The notes under the pieces were generated by a model, which made no database searches, was not told where the DNA came from, and saw nothing but the letters and a program-made list of their open reading frames with translations. Below are positions 14,001 to 29,000 of a stretch of DNA of 64,000 nucleotides, in pieces. The DNA lies in NCBI GenBank assembly GCA_013396915.1, contig VWZL01002517.1:124001-188000 (forward strand). The letters run 5' to 3'. The stretch is from Stercorarius parasiticus (taxonomy: Eukaryota > Chordata > Aves > Charadriiformes > Stercorariidae). Position 1 is the stretch's first letter. Every line of letters begins with the position of its first letter. The translations under genes were made by a program, and so were the position numbers.

Positions 14001-17000
14001 CTGTGAAAGTAGCTGCTGCACCAGCTTGCTCATATATGCTGCTGCTGCTGGAAGTAGAGGAGGACCCAACAGGTTTTTTTCCTGGTGTTCAAAAAAACCC
14101 CATTTGTTTTTTTCAACAGATTGAAAGCTCTGCGTATCTACCAGAATGCTTAGAACCTAAGAAGATACAGAGAGTGTCTTGATATGCCAGATATGAGGAG
14201 AGACTTTGAAAGTGTATTCATCAAAGATTTTTTTGAGTATTCATCTAGGGAATTGAAAGGAAAACTTATGTCCCTTTCTAAATTCTGCAGTAAACGTTAC
14301 TGAAGGCAATTCCATAAAACAGTGCACTTTTATAGGTGGCCTTTTTCTTGCTTTTTAATTACACTGACTTTCTTATCCTTCTCTACCTTCAGTGTATCTT
14401 TACTATTTTTTTTTTCTTTTCTTGCAGCTTTGTGTCTCGAAGTGCCCAGACAGGTTTGCAACCTACATTGATGTTCAAGCTTCCTACAGATACAAACCAG
14501 ATCAGTGGAATTACTTCAGGCAGTTCTGCAAACCTGGTTTTAACAATCCTCGCAAGGTGTGTATGTATCAGTAGGTGGTAGACGACATTTTTTCTTCAAC
14601 CAATATGTAATATGCATGATTTTACTGAGCTACATCAGAGCTTTGAATTATTCTGATTTCACCATACAAAGAGTTGTCCCATGTACGTGGTTTGACAGTG
14701 ATTTAATCAAGGGTGAAGGTCTTGTATGCACACCAAACCCCGCACTCTTTAAGCGATTCCCTTTGGCTTAAAAGAATATCTGCAGCTACCTGGGTAGTTG
14801 CAGTACTATGGCAAGCAGTATCCTTTAGTACTTCGGTACTCCACAGCAGTAGAGCAGAGTAACTCAAACCAGTTCTTAATGCTCCTGAGTCATCTATAGC
14901 TACTTAGTAACTTAGCTGGGAAAATTAATCTATCCTTCATGTAACTGATTTTATACTCAAATATACAGTGGTATTTCTCCCACCTTCAAAACATCTTGCA
15001 ATTCAGCTATTTTACTTGTGTTAAATTCTTACTCTTCCTGAAGAGAAAAGGTGAAGGGGAGGCAAGGAACAATTGCCTAGTCACTTCTGGCTTAGAAGAC
15101 TGATCCAAACTGAACAGGTCTTTTTTTTTTTTTTTTTTTTTNNNNNNNNNTTTTTTTTTTTTTGTCAGTAGAAAAGGAAAGAAGAATAGTCTTTTCCCAA
15201 ATCTCAATGACAGTTTGGATTCTCACTTACATCATGAATGTATCTTCAGCTCCACCAGTCAAGTTTGGGGAGGAGGCTACAAAGCCCAGTTTGGGGCATT
15301 TTCTCAGACTGGGTGAGAAATAAAAAACACGTAGTTATTCTACTATGTATTCAGCATTCCTGTTTTTCCCCTTTTTAGTCTGTTGCTCAAGTCCTACGTG
15401 ATGAAGATTGTCCTTCGATGATCATTCCAAGCAGGCCTTGTGAGTGGTTCTACTTCTTACACACATCTTAGCAGATTATAAGCGTTCACATTAAACCACA
15501 ACTCCAGCCTGAAAAGTGTTTTGTGGTAAGGTCACCAGGAGCTGTCTGTTATCTGACAGTGATGTCCATTCATTTTTAAACAGTTTAAAAGTATAAAGAT
15601 TTGTTCTTGTTGTTTCTAATTGCCATCTGTGAACATTCAGCATGTGATTGGGTCAAGCTGAGCTCTTTCTTGCTCTTGAATCATCACTGATAACAAAAGC
15701 TTTACAGCGGAAATTGTGCCTTCCAAAACACGTGAGCGAGCAACCCCATTGGCATCAAGGAAACGCCGTGAAGGTAGGAAGGATCGTGTGGCCAGATGTT
15801 GAAGTTCAGATGATACTTGAGCCCAGTTACAACGCAGCTCGCTTTTCAGTTGCAGCGCTGTCTATGCAAGGCATGCAGAGGAATTAAGGGACCAAAAAAT
15901 GTTTTTGTCACTATGGTCTTTCAGAGTATTTCAGAGTAGATAACCCCAGGTCTCGGAGCTTATCTCAGGTGCAGAGGTATAATACCAAGAGTACGTGTCA
16001 CTGACCCAGAAGCACACGCAAATAAGAAGTTGCTGTTTATTTTTCCATGGTTTAAAATAGACATCGCGTAAACCAGGGACATGTTATCAAAGAAGAGAAA
16101 ATGTGGATTAAATTTAAAAGAAAATATTAAGAATTTGTATGAAAGCTGATGTACTGACCCAAAAGACAGAAAACAATTTGCAAAGAAGCTATTATCTTCT
16201 TTTAGAGCACAAGAAGGGACAAAGATTACAGAGGGAGAAAAAGAGGCATGTTACTTAATTAGTGCCTCAGAATAATTGGTAGGATAGATATTCTAGGCTG
16301 AATATCTGGCATCAGTATTTGTTGGAACCTGATAAGGAAAGCACAGAATTGTTATATAAAGTTAAAGTAGAGCTATGTTGGAGGACTGACCTGCTCTTCC
16401 CTTTGGAATGAAAACCAGGAGCTTTTGCAGCAAAGAGCAGGGCAGCATAAATGAGCGTGTAAACATCTGTCTTTTGTAATCTCCTCTGCCATCTGGCTAA
16501 CCAATAGTTTCTGTCTTTTTTCCATTGCTTCCTCTCCAAGAAAATCTGGTGATAGTGGCTGGTACTGCAGCTCATCTGGCGTATGAGGAACTGACACTTG
16601 CTGTTATGTATTGTTTTGGGTGCTAATACCATTCGTGACCAGTCATGTTGAGTCTGTCACTGGGGGCTGGTTTCATTATTAGTATGAAATGACATATTTG
16701 AGAAGCTGCAGTTTTTGTAAGCTGCCCAGATACTGACAGAGAGTAAGTTCCACATTTATTACAAATTCTTAAACTGCTACAGATACTACTGTTGTTATTT
16801 GGTAGCACCTGGAATCTCCAGTTGAAGGCTATGATCCCACCGTGCCTGAGCTTGGACAAAAAGCCACAGAGCATAAAAATCGTAATCTTGAATGTAATGG
16901 CTCTTCCAAGATTTGTCAAAGTCAACGTATCATTAGATAATCAGTTGAAAAACAATTGTCTGTCAATCTGAAATGATTTAAATATGTTACAAAAGACAAG

Positions 17001-20000
17001 CGAGAAAAGCAGAGCTTGACATGAAATGTAATATATGTGTTTTATTTTGATATTTTGAATAGTTCTTAAGAGATGCTTCCCAGACTTCTCCACGAAGAAT
17101 GGTGTGCTCACCGTGGCAAATCAGACTACCTTCAGAGATGGAAGAGGGAAAACAAGAAATGTAACTGATCTTCGGGAAGCTGCAAAGTAGGTTTTACCCT
17201 TCTTCAGTTCTACTTTATTGGATTCTGAGGTTGTGAAATCATTTAGGAATTGAAAAAAAATTACCAGAATCTGTTGCAGCAAATGGCTGAGGGTACCCAG
17301 GCAGGACTTGCTAGTAAATGGTCTCTCTGTGCCTGGGCACTTGCGAAGTTCCAGTAAGGAAAACCAGCACTGGAGTATGCAGAAACGAGCAAGGAACCAG
17401 AAGTTTTAGTCTGATTGTCTCAGAGCGACTGTCAGTTTTTAAATCGTTCTTGTTGGTTTTCCTAGCAAAAATTAGTATTAAAGAAAGCTAAAGGAGGTTC
17501 AAAATGAAATCCGTGGGCTGCAGGACTCAGGCGAGCCAGTAATGGCCTCGGCTATTTCTATGATGGGCTTTGCCCTAACGTGGACAGCCCTAGTACTTTG
17601 GGCATCTCACCTTGTCAGAGTGCTCCTGGTTTTAGTGCATGTCTAAAGGTCAAAAAGCAACGTTCTGGGCTCTGGTGCGTGACAACACCTCCCTTGCAGA
17701 TGGACAGCAAGCGTCTGTAACCCTGGTCATCAGCCAGGAAGAGAGAAAACTGCTGCAAAAGCCTCACTTTTCCAGCTGCTGCCAGTCCTCGGCCTGTCTG
17801 GAGGCCTTACCTCTCGATCCAAGAGAGGATCTTCTTGCCTCTCGATCCAAGGCTACCACATTCCAGTGCCTTACCAACACTGATAACACCTGCGACTTAC
17901 CAAGTTCCCTTCTTCTGGCATCTACAACTACCTTGTCAGTTCTTTGATAAAAAGATCCTTCATTTCATCTTAGGAAAACATTAATAGGGGCAAGCGCTTT
18001 GCAGGATAGGAAAACAGTTCTATAAAGTCAACCTTTTGCTTCACTGAGCTGTTTTCTGCTTCTCTGCTATTAGCAGTTCTACAGTCACAACCATTTGGCT
18101 CTTGGTACTTTGCCGATCTTAATATTATACACCTTTCTTGTGACAAAATAAGCAATTATATCTGGCGATAGTTAGTACTCATGAAGCTTTTTTAATAAAG
18201 CTTTTTCAGGAGCTGTATAGATGTTTTTACACAGGTTTTTTCTTTGGTGTAACTGTGATTGATGTTGACGTGGTTACAGAACTGGGGCTGGAGGATGGTA
18301 ATATGCTCATATCACTAGCAAAGATATTTCAAATCCTTTCACTGAGCCTATTTGTTGTTTAAATAAATTCTACTTTTCTACCCAAAGCAACCTTTTCTTT
18401 GGTTTGTCTTTTCTCAGTGGCATCAATAATGTCCTGGATGCAAGATCAGTTGGAGTGAAAATTTTTGAAGACTATGCCATTTCTTGGTATTGGATTTTAA
18501 TGTAAGATTTTCATGGGTATTTTTAATTTTTTCCAAATTCACTTTGGAGCATTCAGAGAATTAAGGAATAGATCTTGTATTTGTTTGTACCAATCCTACT
18601 TTTAAGCTCAAGGAGCAACTGTAATTTCCTTTCCTCACACGGTAATAATGCTGTTATGGTTCTGTACATGGCCTAAGGATCGCACAGCATACACACACGT
18701 CAAGTGTCAGTAGCTTTTTAATATCCTACCAGGCAGAAAACCAGGAGATGCTGTCTTCTGTTGCAGGACCCGTCTGCATGGTAATTCCAAAAGTGAAAAA
18801 TCTTAATTAAGAGACTTTGAAACCAAGTGCAGTTGCTAAGTGTCATTAGTATATATATAAAACACATAATATCTACATTCATACTAGCAATATATAGTTA
18901 AATCCATTAGAATCCATAAATCCAATATAAATCCATAAATCCAATGCAGCAGGCAAAGCAACATCAAGAACAAAAAGTATTGAACAATATTAACTTCATC
19001 TTGCAATTAATACTCACTATCAGTAAAAATGCAGCACTGTAGCAAAAGAAGTAGCTATTTTGCTGAAGCAAGTATGTAAGTATATGTGCATTCTTAGTCC
19101 ATTAATACTGTTTTTGATGGACCAGGGTGTTGATCAGTTTAAACAGGGGCACAAGTCTTTGACAGGTGAGAGCCTGTAACATGCACATACTAAGCACACA
19201 TTATTCAAGCCTAAATGCAAATCCACAATAATAAATACATCAACTTTAGATGACAAACTTAATGTGGAGAATTAGTCTGTTCAGAAACACAAGTTGTCAA
19301 CTTTCGAAGGTGTTCAGTCCCTGATGGGAGGACAGCTTTCTCGTAGTCTCATACTGTGCTCACAGTAGTGGCAAGAAACTCACTGGTATGCAGCGAGCTC
19401 GGTTCTCTCTAGATCTCTTATTGAAATCAGGCTTATGGTGCAGATTCTTTCAAATTGCTGAACAGATAGGCTGGGAAGAAAATTGACCGTTTTTTGAACA
19501 GAAATTCTAAATACTGAAGCCAGTTTCCACATTTCAAATACGATATTTTTATAAGAAATTGTTGCTGCTTTTAGAATAGTTGGATAGAATTTTCTTCAGA
19601 CTTTTCAACAAATGATAGCCTGTATCAAACCATTTCTGGACAAACATATTTAAGTGCTAGGGTCTGGGTGATGACAGTGAAGGGCTGACAGTGAAAGGAG
19701 GCTGGATTAAAAATTAAATATAGAATCGCTCTAGTCGTCTTAGCATACCCCAAAAGATCTGCTGCTTTCAAGCTGCAGTTGAAGGGAACCAATCTATTGA
19801 GGACAGCTGTTACCAGGTGCTCAGTTTTGGTGTCACTAGGGCTTAAGGTAACTTACTGCTTTCAAGAATAGAGTCATAAGTTCCAAAACTACAACTTTTT
19901 TTGAGGAATACATTCTGAATTTCAGACAAGCCATTCAGAGCGGGAAAATACACCATGCTAGAAAGCCTTTAAAGGGCTAGGACTTAAGACCAGCTTACAA

Positions 20001-23000
20001 AGGTTTAACTGAATAAGCTGATGTTCTTTTTTTGTCCCTCTGCTCATCTGGCTTAGTTTGCCCAAAACATCTGGGTTTGATTGTTCATGATCAGGCTGAC
20101 CCATTTTTTATCTTTGGTAACTGACTAAATAAGCTGGGAACGTTCAGAAGAGAAGTTACTGAACGCAGGCAAGAAGAGGCTTTGAATTTTTTTGAGCCTG
20201 TACTAATACAAAATTCTGATGTAACACCTACTAAACATTCTGAGAAATTAAATGTTCTGTGAAGCATCTGAGCTGGATGTTTGTTGGATGGGATTATTAT
20301 TCAGATTGCTTTTTCACATTGCTTTAGAAAGTCTCGCTGAGTAAAAACGCCTTTTGCAGTCATTTTTTCCTTTCTGAGTTGCTTTCTGGGGGTGAAATGA
20401 AAACAAATATTTCCTTACCGCTGGCTTGATAAAGAGAAGACACTCTGTAGATGGCTTTCCTGGGGGCCTCATTGATAGCTCTTAACAGTTTCTTTTTATG
20501 CATCACAGAGCCCTGATCATTTCCTCTTCCGATGGGTAGAAAAAGTCACTGGTTTTCCTCCTAAATTTTATTCTTTTTTCCTAGGAAAGCTCCTAGAATG
20601 TTATTTACTAACATTGTTTCTTTGCAAGTAGGGATTTTTAATGGTGGCCGTAGAACAGCAGCCTCCCCACACATAGGTATTCCCCCAGTTTAACTTTCTG
20701 TACTGTAGACTAGACCATGGCCTGGAAAAGGCAGGGAGTTGTTCAGCTGGTGCAGATAACCACAAAGCCGTTGTACGAGTCCCATTGAACCCGAGAACCC
20801 AGTGTGTGCAAACGTTTTCTGGCTCTGCACTGTGAGATCATCATGTATAAGCTATTTGTTTCTAAGAGCAGATAATAGCCATGAGGATCTATTTCATAAG
20901 GAAGACTTTGAAACACATTTTTACAAATCATTCTCTTATGTGAGGTGAAGTGACCCTCATTTGGAGTAATAAGCATGCAAGAAAGTGAAGATTTTCACAC
21001 TTGTTTTCCCTGTGTTTCTGTTTCTTGTCTTTCTAGTGGGCTGTTCATTGCAATGATTGTGAGTCTGCTCTTCCTGGTGTTACTGAGGTTCACGGCTGGG
21101 GTTCTCTTCTGGATTTTCATCTTTGGTGTGATTGGAATTATAGGTTATGGTAGGTGTAATCTAGCCTCTGAAACTATTTTTCCTTATTCCTTAAGTTTGG
21201 GCAAGGAAAATCAGTAATTAGAGCAATTAAATGTGCAATTGGGAGAATTAATGCCTAGTTTTAGACACAGTTAAGTGAGGAGGGCGTAAATGGCATAAAA
21301 ATTTAGTAACGGTCCAGCTGTTCTGATACTTAGCACTAGATGTAGTAACCTGAATGATCTACCCACAGTATATTTACTCTGTATTCACTTGTACTGATAG
21401 TTCTTTTCTACATATGTGATGTTACAGTTGATTAGTCTCACAATGATGCATTTTTGGTTTTTGCTTACCTGACACGCTAAGGACAAAACACTTGGCTTCC
21501 AAAAGACTTTTTAAAAAAACTTGTCTTTGCACTCTTCAGAAACACTCATTTTCTATTGATTGTTTTTTAAAAGGCATCTGGCATTGTTACTGGGAGTATG
21601 ATCATCTTAAAGGAATACCTGGATCTGACCTCACTGTTTATGATATTGGATTCCAGACAGACTTCAGAGTTTACCTGCAACTGAGGCAAACATGGTTAGC
21701 ATTTAGTAAGTGCCCTTTAAACTTGATATCTGTTAATGGATATTCAGGAGAATCAGTCACTGTCTTGCTGCAGTTTCTGCCTTGTTAAATCTCCTCTGCA
21801 TATGTCGCTCAGAGAAGTAAGCAGAAATGTCTCTCTTTGTATTGTGCAAAAATCGACTTTTTTGCAAGGAGACTAGTACATTTCTAAGGGGAGATAATGC
21901 AATCGCACCAGTGATGTGAGTGAAAAATTCTTGTGTTATTAGCATTCTGTGTGTTCAGTCTTCATAATGGGGAATTAGAAGGCAACAACTAAGGTAGTCC
22001 TGATGAAGTTGCATAAGGAGAGGCATTTTTCTCTCACAATCTGTTTATTCTCCCTCTTTGAGGGCCCCAGAAATGAGATTAATAACTCCACATCTTTGTA
22101 GAACTGTTTACATTCAGGTCACTGAATTTTCTTGGAGGCTGATGTAAGACTGTGGAATGAACCATTGCAAATTTCATCACCTTTATTTTCAAAAGTGCTT
22201 CATTGCCTTCTCTTACAAGGGTAGTGTATTTAAAACAAAATCCTACTGGAAAAAGACAGCCTGCAGCATGCAGATCCCTCCCCAGGGATGCAGGGGTGGA
22301 AGAGAGAACAAATACCTGTCAAATATTACTTCCAGTGCTGTTACTGCTCTATTAGAAGGCACGCAGACACACACTGATGATGAATGGGACATAGCCTAAA
22401 ATACTGCCTCTCCCTATTGGGAGCTAAATGAATAGAGCAGTACTTTACTGCTTAAATCTCCTTTCTCTGATTCGTGTCTTCATTTAGCTCTATGTTGGAT
22501 CATTGAGCTCATGAGGCATCTGCTACATATTGTTGAGGCAGAGCTTTTTAGTATGCTCTCCCTAGAGAATGTCAGGACTTTATTATGCTTTTCCTTGTAA
22601 CTCTCCAAGCTCTTCCCCTGCCTGATTCTTAGCAGCCCATGTATAGTTTGTCTAGAGGTCAGCGTCACTTTGAGATGAGTAAATTGAGGTACTCAGGAAT
22701 TAAATTACTTTTACAAAGTCACCCAGCAAAGCAGCTGAATATCCTTGAAGGAAATGTAGCTCCTCTTAGGCCTAGTCTCGAACGCATCATATACTGACGT
22801 TGGTTTCCTTTTTCACAATGTTTGTGACATTTAAGCTACATTAACTTAACAGAGCTGAACTGGAATGACACCAAATTTAAAGAAACCTGATTATGTATTC
22901 CTTCATGAGGAACCGTATCAAAAATAGGTGCTGAAATGCATGTGGCAAAAACTTTGTTCTGAACAAATTCTGTGCCTCTGAGCACCAGAGCGGTCACTTG

Positions 23001-26000
23001 CCAACTGCAGTTACGATGGACTGGGGTACTGATAATACTTGGGGTCCCAATTTAACATCATCTGGGTCTGGATTCTGAGACTATGTCTTAGCTGTGGGAC
23101 CTGAAGCCAATTCCCATGTCCCGTTGCAAACCTCCAGACAAGCCAAGGCTTAGGGATGCTATCCCTTCTGTCTTCCTCCACAAAACCTCTTGGTTGCAGC
23201 TGGAGGGGACAGGTCCTGCTGTGTGCAGCCATGCACAACTGCTGGGCTGGTTTAAATGCTGTCTAACCGTCTGAAGCACCTGGAATTAATGATCTGTCTC
23301 GGAGTCAGAGGCATTAAAAACTCTGTCTTTTCTAGATGAAGTCCAGGGAATTTTTTTACTTTCTGCTGCGGAAGTAGGTTTTGAGCTGACACAAATAGAA
23401 CTCAGACTGAAGCAGACTCTTTAAACCAGATCTGGGTTATGTTTCAAACACTGCTTACAACTAAGAGAGGAAATGTTCTGGGACATGGTGCTCTCAGCTT
23501 TCCGAGCACCGTGCTGAGATACAAGTCTGTATGATTCCAGCAGCACAACTGGAAGGTGAAAATAATGTGTCCCAAACTGTCCTATCTTAGCCTCATTTTT
23601 TTTAACTCAAATGAGGTGAAAGGAGCTCGTGCCAGGTTAATACTCAAAAAACCCTATTGATTTTTGTACACCTAAATGTTAGAGTAATATATATCAGGAA
23701 AATGCACTCTTCATGAAAAATTTGACTCTGCACCTCATTTTTATTTATTTTATTGTCTCTAACTACTACAAATTAGTATGGAGTATAAACACACAAAATG
23801 TTTATGGAAAGTAGAATTTGTTAAGGGTGAACTATATCTAAGGCCAAATACTACAGTCACATTTAAATAAATTATTATCTTTGGCTGAGAATGGTATGTT
23901 CCGTCTTTCTTCTAAAATTATAAATGCTAATGTCAGGGTCCTACACATTCTGACTAACTCTGCATGTCGAGTTTCCCTATGCTGGAACTTAGAAAACTAT
24001 GAAATGGGATTGAAGATTGGCAGGTGCAGTGAGAGAAAGAGGGAACTGCTCTAGCAGAGAATTTTATGGAGTTCATGAACAATACTGTATAATACAAGGA
24101 AAAAAAACACCCACCAATTTACAGAGGCAGCATATTGGTTCATTTCTTGATAAATCTAACTGGTTTTGTTTGTTTGTTTTCAGTGATATTACTTTGTATT
24201 GTTGAGGTCATAATCATACTGATGCTGATCTTCCTAAGGAATCGGATCCGGATTGCTATTGCACTGTTGAAGGAAGGTAGTAGGTATGTTTGTCTGATTT
24301 TAATATATTTTGAATTTTATTAAGTGATCTCTAGGGTACACTCTTCTTGCGCTTCATCTTGCACTACCAAGGGCAGGAAGTTGGGGGTTGAAGTACAACT
24401 CTGGATTTGTTGAGCCGAACGGGTAGTAGAAGGAATGTCAGTTCTCTGTTAATGAGGTTGTGCCTATAGGAGCTTTCTCTTTTGCAGTAAGACATTTCTT
24501 ACCTCTCAGCTCCCTGCCTGCAGAGTACATACGCTGTTAGTGGTACTTGTAGCCTCGGTGCAGGGAGGTGTATTGGCAGAAACGCCGAGTGTGGTACACT
24601 GTTATCAGGACTCTGGAACCAGGAGCTGCCAGCTTTGCTCTCTCATTGCGTTGTCTCCGGAGCGACGTACTAGTGGTAGAGGACTGGTGGTGTTTTGGCT
24701 GTGGCTTTTATCTAGGAAAGACTGGATTCTTCTGGCTCCAATCAAACTTTTGCGTGGACATGCATAAATCCGCAGAGAGAAAAGGAGACTTCATGACCAG
24801 ACACTGCAATAAGGTTCAGTCCAGGAGACTTCTTTTCAGCTCAGAGTAAAGAAGAAAGCAGAGCAGGATGTGAGAGTTGAAGGCCTAGGAGACCTCTTCA
24901 TTTTTCATTTGCTGAAATCTGCGTAGACTTTGTTCACAGTGGTTCCTTTTTACACAGTGCTAACACTTGGTTCTTGTTTTAAAAAATGGGAATATAACAA
25001 AGGAGAAATGGACTTAAGACACCAGGCCCTTGGATTTCATTGCAAATAGGCCAAGGCCTCACAGGCCTTGGAAGGGGAGCTCTGTTGTTAGAGCACGTGG
25101 AGTTAGCTCCGAGTTTATCTGTGTGCACTTGCTTGTAGTTTTCTGCCATCTCCATTGGCATTGTGGTTCTCAGGAATCAGGATTTGGGATTTTTGTAGTG
25201 GGATTAAGAAATACCAAAGTTCTGCATTCAGCCAGGTACCTGTTTCCTGTTTTATGCTACTGTGCAATTAGAGCATAGCAATTAATTTTGGCAGCATTAA
25301 ATTATACTCTTTAATTCCTGTTCATTAAAATCCAGGAACGCTTTTAACACTCTGCAACACTTCTGTTCACAACCTTGACAGGTAGAAGGATTTCAGAAAG
25401 TTCATAAACTTCCTGCTGAGAAGTAATAGCGTTCTGTAGTTTTTCAGCAGCCTGGAAAGGTCACTTGATGGTGATGTTTTTACTGTCATGCATAATGCAT
25501 GAGGTGAAACACTGTGTAATTACTGTAAGCCTAACAGACCATGCCCTGAATTCAGGAAGATGACATCTAAACTGCTAATGACTGGAAATCAAATTACATT
25601 TTTCAATACCTTTTAACTGCTCTTTCAGAAATATTACAATGATAATGCTAATAATTGACTTGAAATCCATAGTTAGAAACAATTAACAGTTGTTACTCAG
25701 TTTGTTGGAGTAACAGTCCATGGTCTTCGTGGTAGCTAAGGCCCACCATTAAGTGCTGAACACTGCTAATACATAGTGATTATTTCTCCGACAGCATAAG
25801 GCTGTGTCCTCTTGTGTGACTCTTAATGGACTTTTACATCTTTAGACTTGGACAGAAATCGACGTGTTGCTCTTGTCCTCTTGATTGCGCAGGACACTTT
25901 CCTTACATTCCCCCAGCATTTACTAGTTTAGCAGCAGGAACTGAGTAAATTTGTCTCCTTTTACATTCTGGAAACTGCCTCCTATAAAACAAAGAGCATC

Positions 26001-29000
26001 AGAAGTGACACAAGTCATAGGAGAAATACTGTAAGAAATAATGAGAGACAAAAAGGCTTGTGATAAGCCTACACAGTCACTGGAAAGAAAACTTAGAGTT
26101 GGGAAGAGGTAGATGACAGGAGCGTAAAGAGAACAAACCTGTAAGCTTCAGTGATCAAAACATGTGCTCTCTGAAATCGCAGCCCGTGGGATTCCCAGCT
26201 GGAGGTGCTCCCCTCAGCGAGAGCTGCAGCCAGTTTCCCAGAGGGGCTGCATCAGCTCGTCATCTTACCAAGAGCAGTCCCAGCATGCTCGAGCTCCTGC
26301 TCACTAGTCGCGTTCCAGCCACAGGAAGTATTAGTAGAACATCAGCCGTGGTGTTAAAAGGAGGTCTCTAAGCTGTCAGCAGTGAAAGGCTATTATTCCT
26401 TCTGCCTGCCAGCAGCCAAAGGCTCGTACCCTCATTTATGGCACATGCAAGGAAAGTCATGTCATCACAGGACGGTGTTGGCATGTCCTGGCATTACAAA
26501 GACAGGTTGAATGGCAAGTCCCTGCCCCAGAACAGTTAGTGCTTACAGCAGGAAAGGGGCTGGGAACAGAGTCCTCAAACACAAATTGGCAAGAGGGTGA
26601 TTTCAGGTGTGCAGGAGCTGAAGGAAGAGCATGGGAGCTGAGCTGAGCAGAGCAGGACGAGGAAATAAAGGGTAATGTCTGCAGCAGTCAGCAAGATGTG
26701 ATTGAAATGGGTTTGTGACCTAGAAAGAGCCAGGTCTGTGAAGCAATAATGGAGAAGGAGAAAGAAGAACACAGGCTTGAACTTGGAGAACTGGTAAAGT
26801 TGACCGTAGTGCTGCCAATAAAAGTGGAGTGGTAGAATGACAAAGTGAAGATGTGAAGACATTTGAAGAAAGAACGTGCAGTTTTCTGGGATTCCAGCAC
26901 TAGATTATGCTACCACTATCAACAGATAGCTCAAAGTAAAGAGGATAATGCTAGGACTGATAAAAAGCTTCTTTCTTAAATTATTGTATCTTACAGATAT
27001 GTTTTGTTTCTTTCATAGGGCTATTGGCTATATAATGTCTACATTGTTCTACCCAATCGTCACCTTCATACTCATTGCGATTTGTATTTCCTACTGGGCT
27101 GTGACAGCTGTGTATCCTTCTGTCTGTGTGCCTCTCTGGAGGAACAGTCTCCTGGATTGCAAGAACAGATAGTTCTCTGCTATTTCACCTTAACCAAACC
27201 AGAGTTAAGAGCGCTATTTCGTCATTTAGCACGTGCTGCACTGATGCACTCTTCCTTACGGCACATTTGCATGTGATGTACAAATCAGACAGTGAATTTA
27301 ATTTCTTTAAAAAGAACTGGACTAAAATTCATGCCAAGGCAGAGGGATCATACAAGGCCTTGAGTACTAAATAAGGTTGACTTTAAGGGGTCAAAAAGGG
27401 GCCCTCAGCAAAGAGTGACCATGTGCCACATGGTCTACAGGCCTGATGTTGAAGGTCTCTCAGCTGGGGGTGGGGTGGGCTCCAGGTGTATTTAGTTCAG
27501 AAAAGTATAGGAAAGGAGCGAGAGAACCGACAGAGCACTGAGTCCTCTCTAAATGGCGTAAGAGCAACCTCTGTCTGGTCCTGGAACAGCAAGGGTTTGG
27601 CAAGGTATCAAAAAGGGGAAAATTGCTTTTTGGAAACAAATTGTTCTTTCACATGCAAAGGGGGTCAGTTATTGCTGTTTAGGACAGTGTTAATTTATCT
27701 TTATGCTCTGTGTTTACTTCCACCAAAATATGAACTGTCAAAGAACTACTGTATAATCTGCCTTGTTAAAGGTGGATGTGCAGGAGAAACTGAGTGAACT
27801 TTCAAGGTCATTCCCCCTGCCCATTCTGATCAGGGGCTATTGCAGCCCTGGGATGGAGTTTGCCTCAGCTCTCTTAAGTGACGAGAGTATTCAGTCTTGT
27901 CTATCAGCCCTTCATATACACCTCTGCAGAGCGAGAGCAGTTTTTCTGTTATTTGCACAAGTTCTTTAGAGCTTTAGACCCACTGCAGAATCCTAAGTTG
28001 CTCAAAGCCTATAATTCCTCCTTAAAATATTTCATCCAGTTTTCTGGCTACATCAGGAGAACCTGTGTATAAAGTAATGGCTAATCAAACACTGTGCAAG
28101 TATGCAAACCTGACTTGTGACCCAGAGGTAAGTGTAACAATATTTACCTATAGTGAGAGCTATGCTAATTGCATTTCTTAATCATTATTAAATGAAATGG
28201 TAGTAGAAAATGTGCATATTTTAAGTAATGATTCCCTATGTTAAATCTGAATATAGTACATAGCGTTCAGATAACCCTTCTTTGTTCAAAGCACTTTACA
28301 GACATAAACTAATTTTTCTGCTAAACTGTCCTGTGTGGCACATAAATATTAACCGTTCTAATTTACAGGGTGAGAAATGAAGGTTTATTTGGAAAGGTAT
28401 TCTTAAATTTGTGAGGATTCTATTTCGTGGTCCTCAAAAGGCAATGGAAGACTTTGAAAGCTATGCCTCAAACTTGCCCAAAGACCAATGGTGTTTTGAA
28501 GCTGAGGTTCACCTAAACATTGGGGTTCTTTTGGCACAGCAATAACCTTTATGAAGCTCCAAAAGTATTTGTCTTTTGTTTTGATTTGTATTCAGTCAAA
28601 TGTTTTGACTTGACTGTGGGGTTAAATGTAAGTATTTTTTCAAAACTAGAAATATTTACCACATGTTATATCAGGGTTATTTTCAGGTGTTTAAATTTCA
28701 ATGTACTGCCTGATGATGTCTGAACACTAAAAAAAAAGGGATTAGAAACTGACGGGTTTTATTTCATGCCCAAACTGAGCAAATACATGAAATGAACAAT
28801 AGAAATAGGGAAAAGTAATTAAATGTAAAGACTACTGCTGTTTCAATACTCTGAGACAGGTAAAGGAAATTGTGACCCCATCCACAGCTTGTATAAAATG
28901 GCATAACTTAGTTCAATTCGATGGTGGTGATTTACCCAAACTGCAGATTTGGCCTCTGGTTTTCAAGTTTTGCGTTTGTTTTTTTTTTATGTGATCAGAT

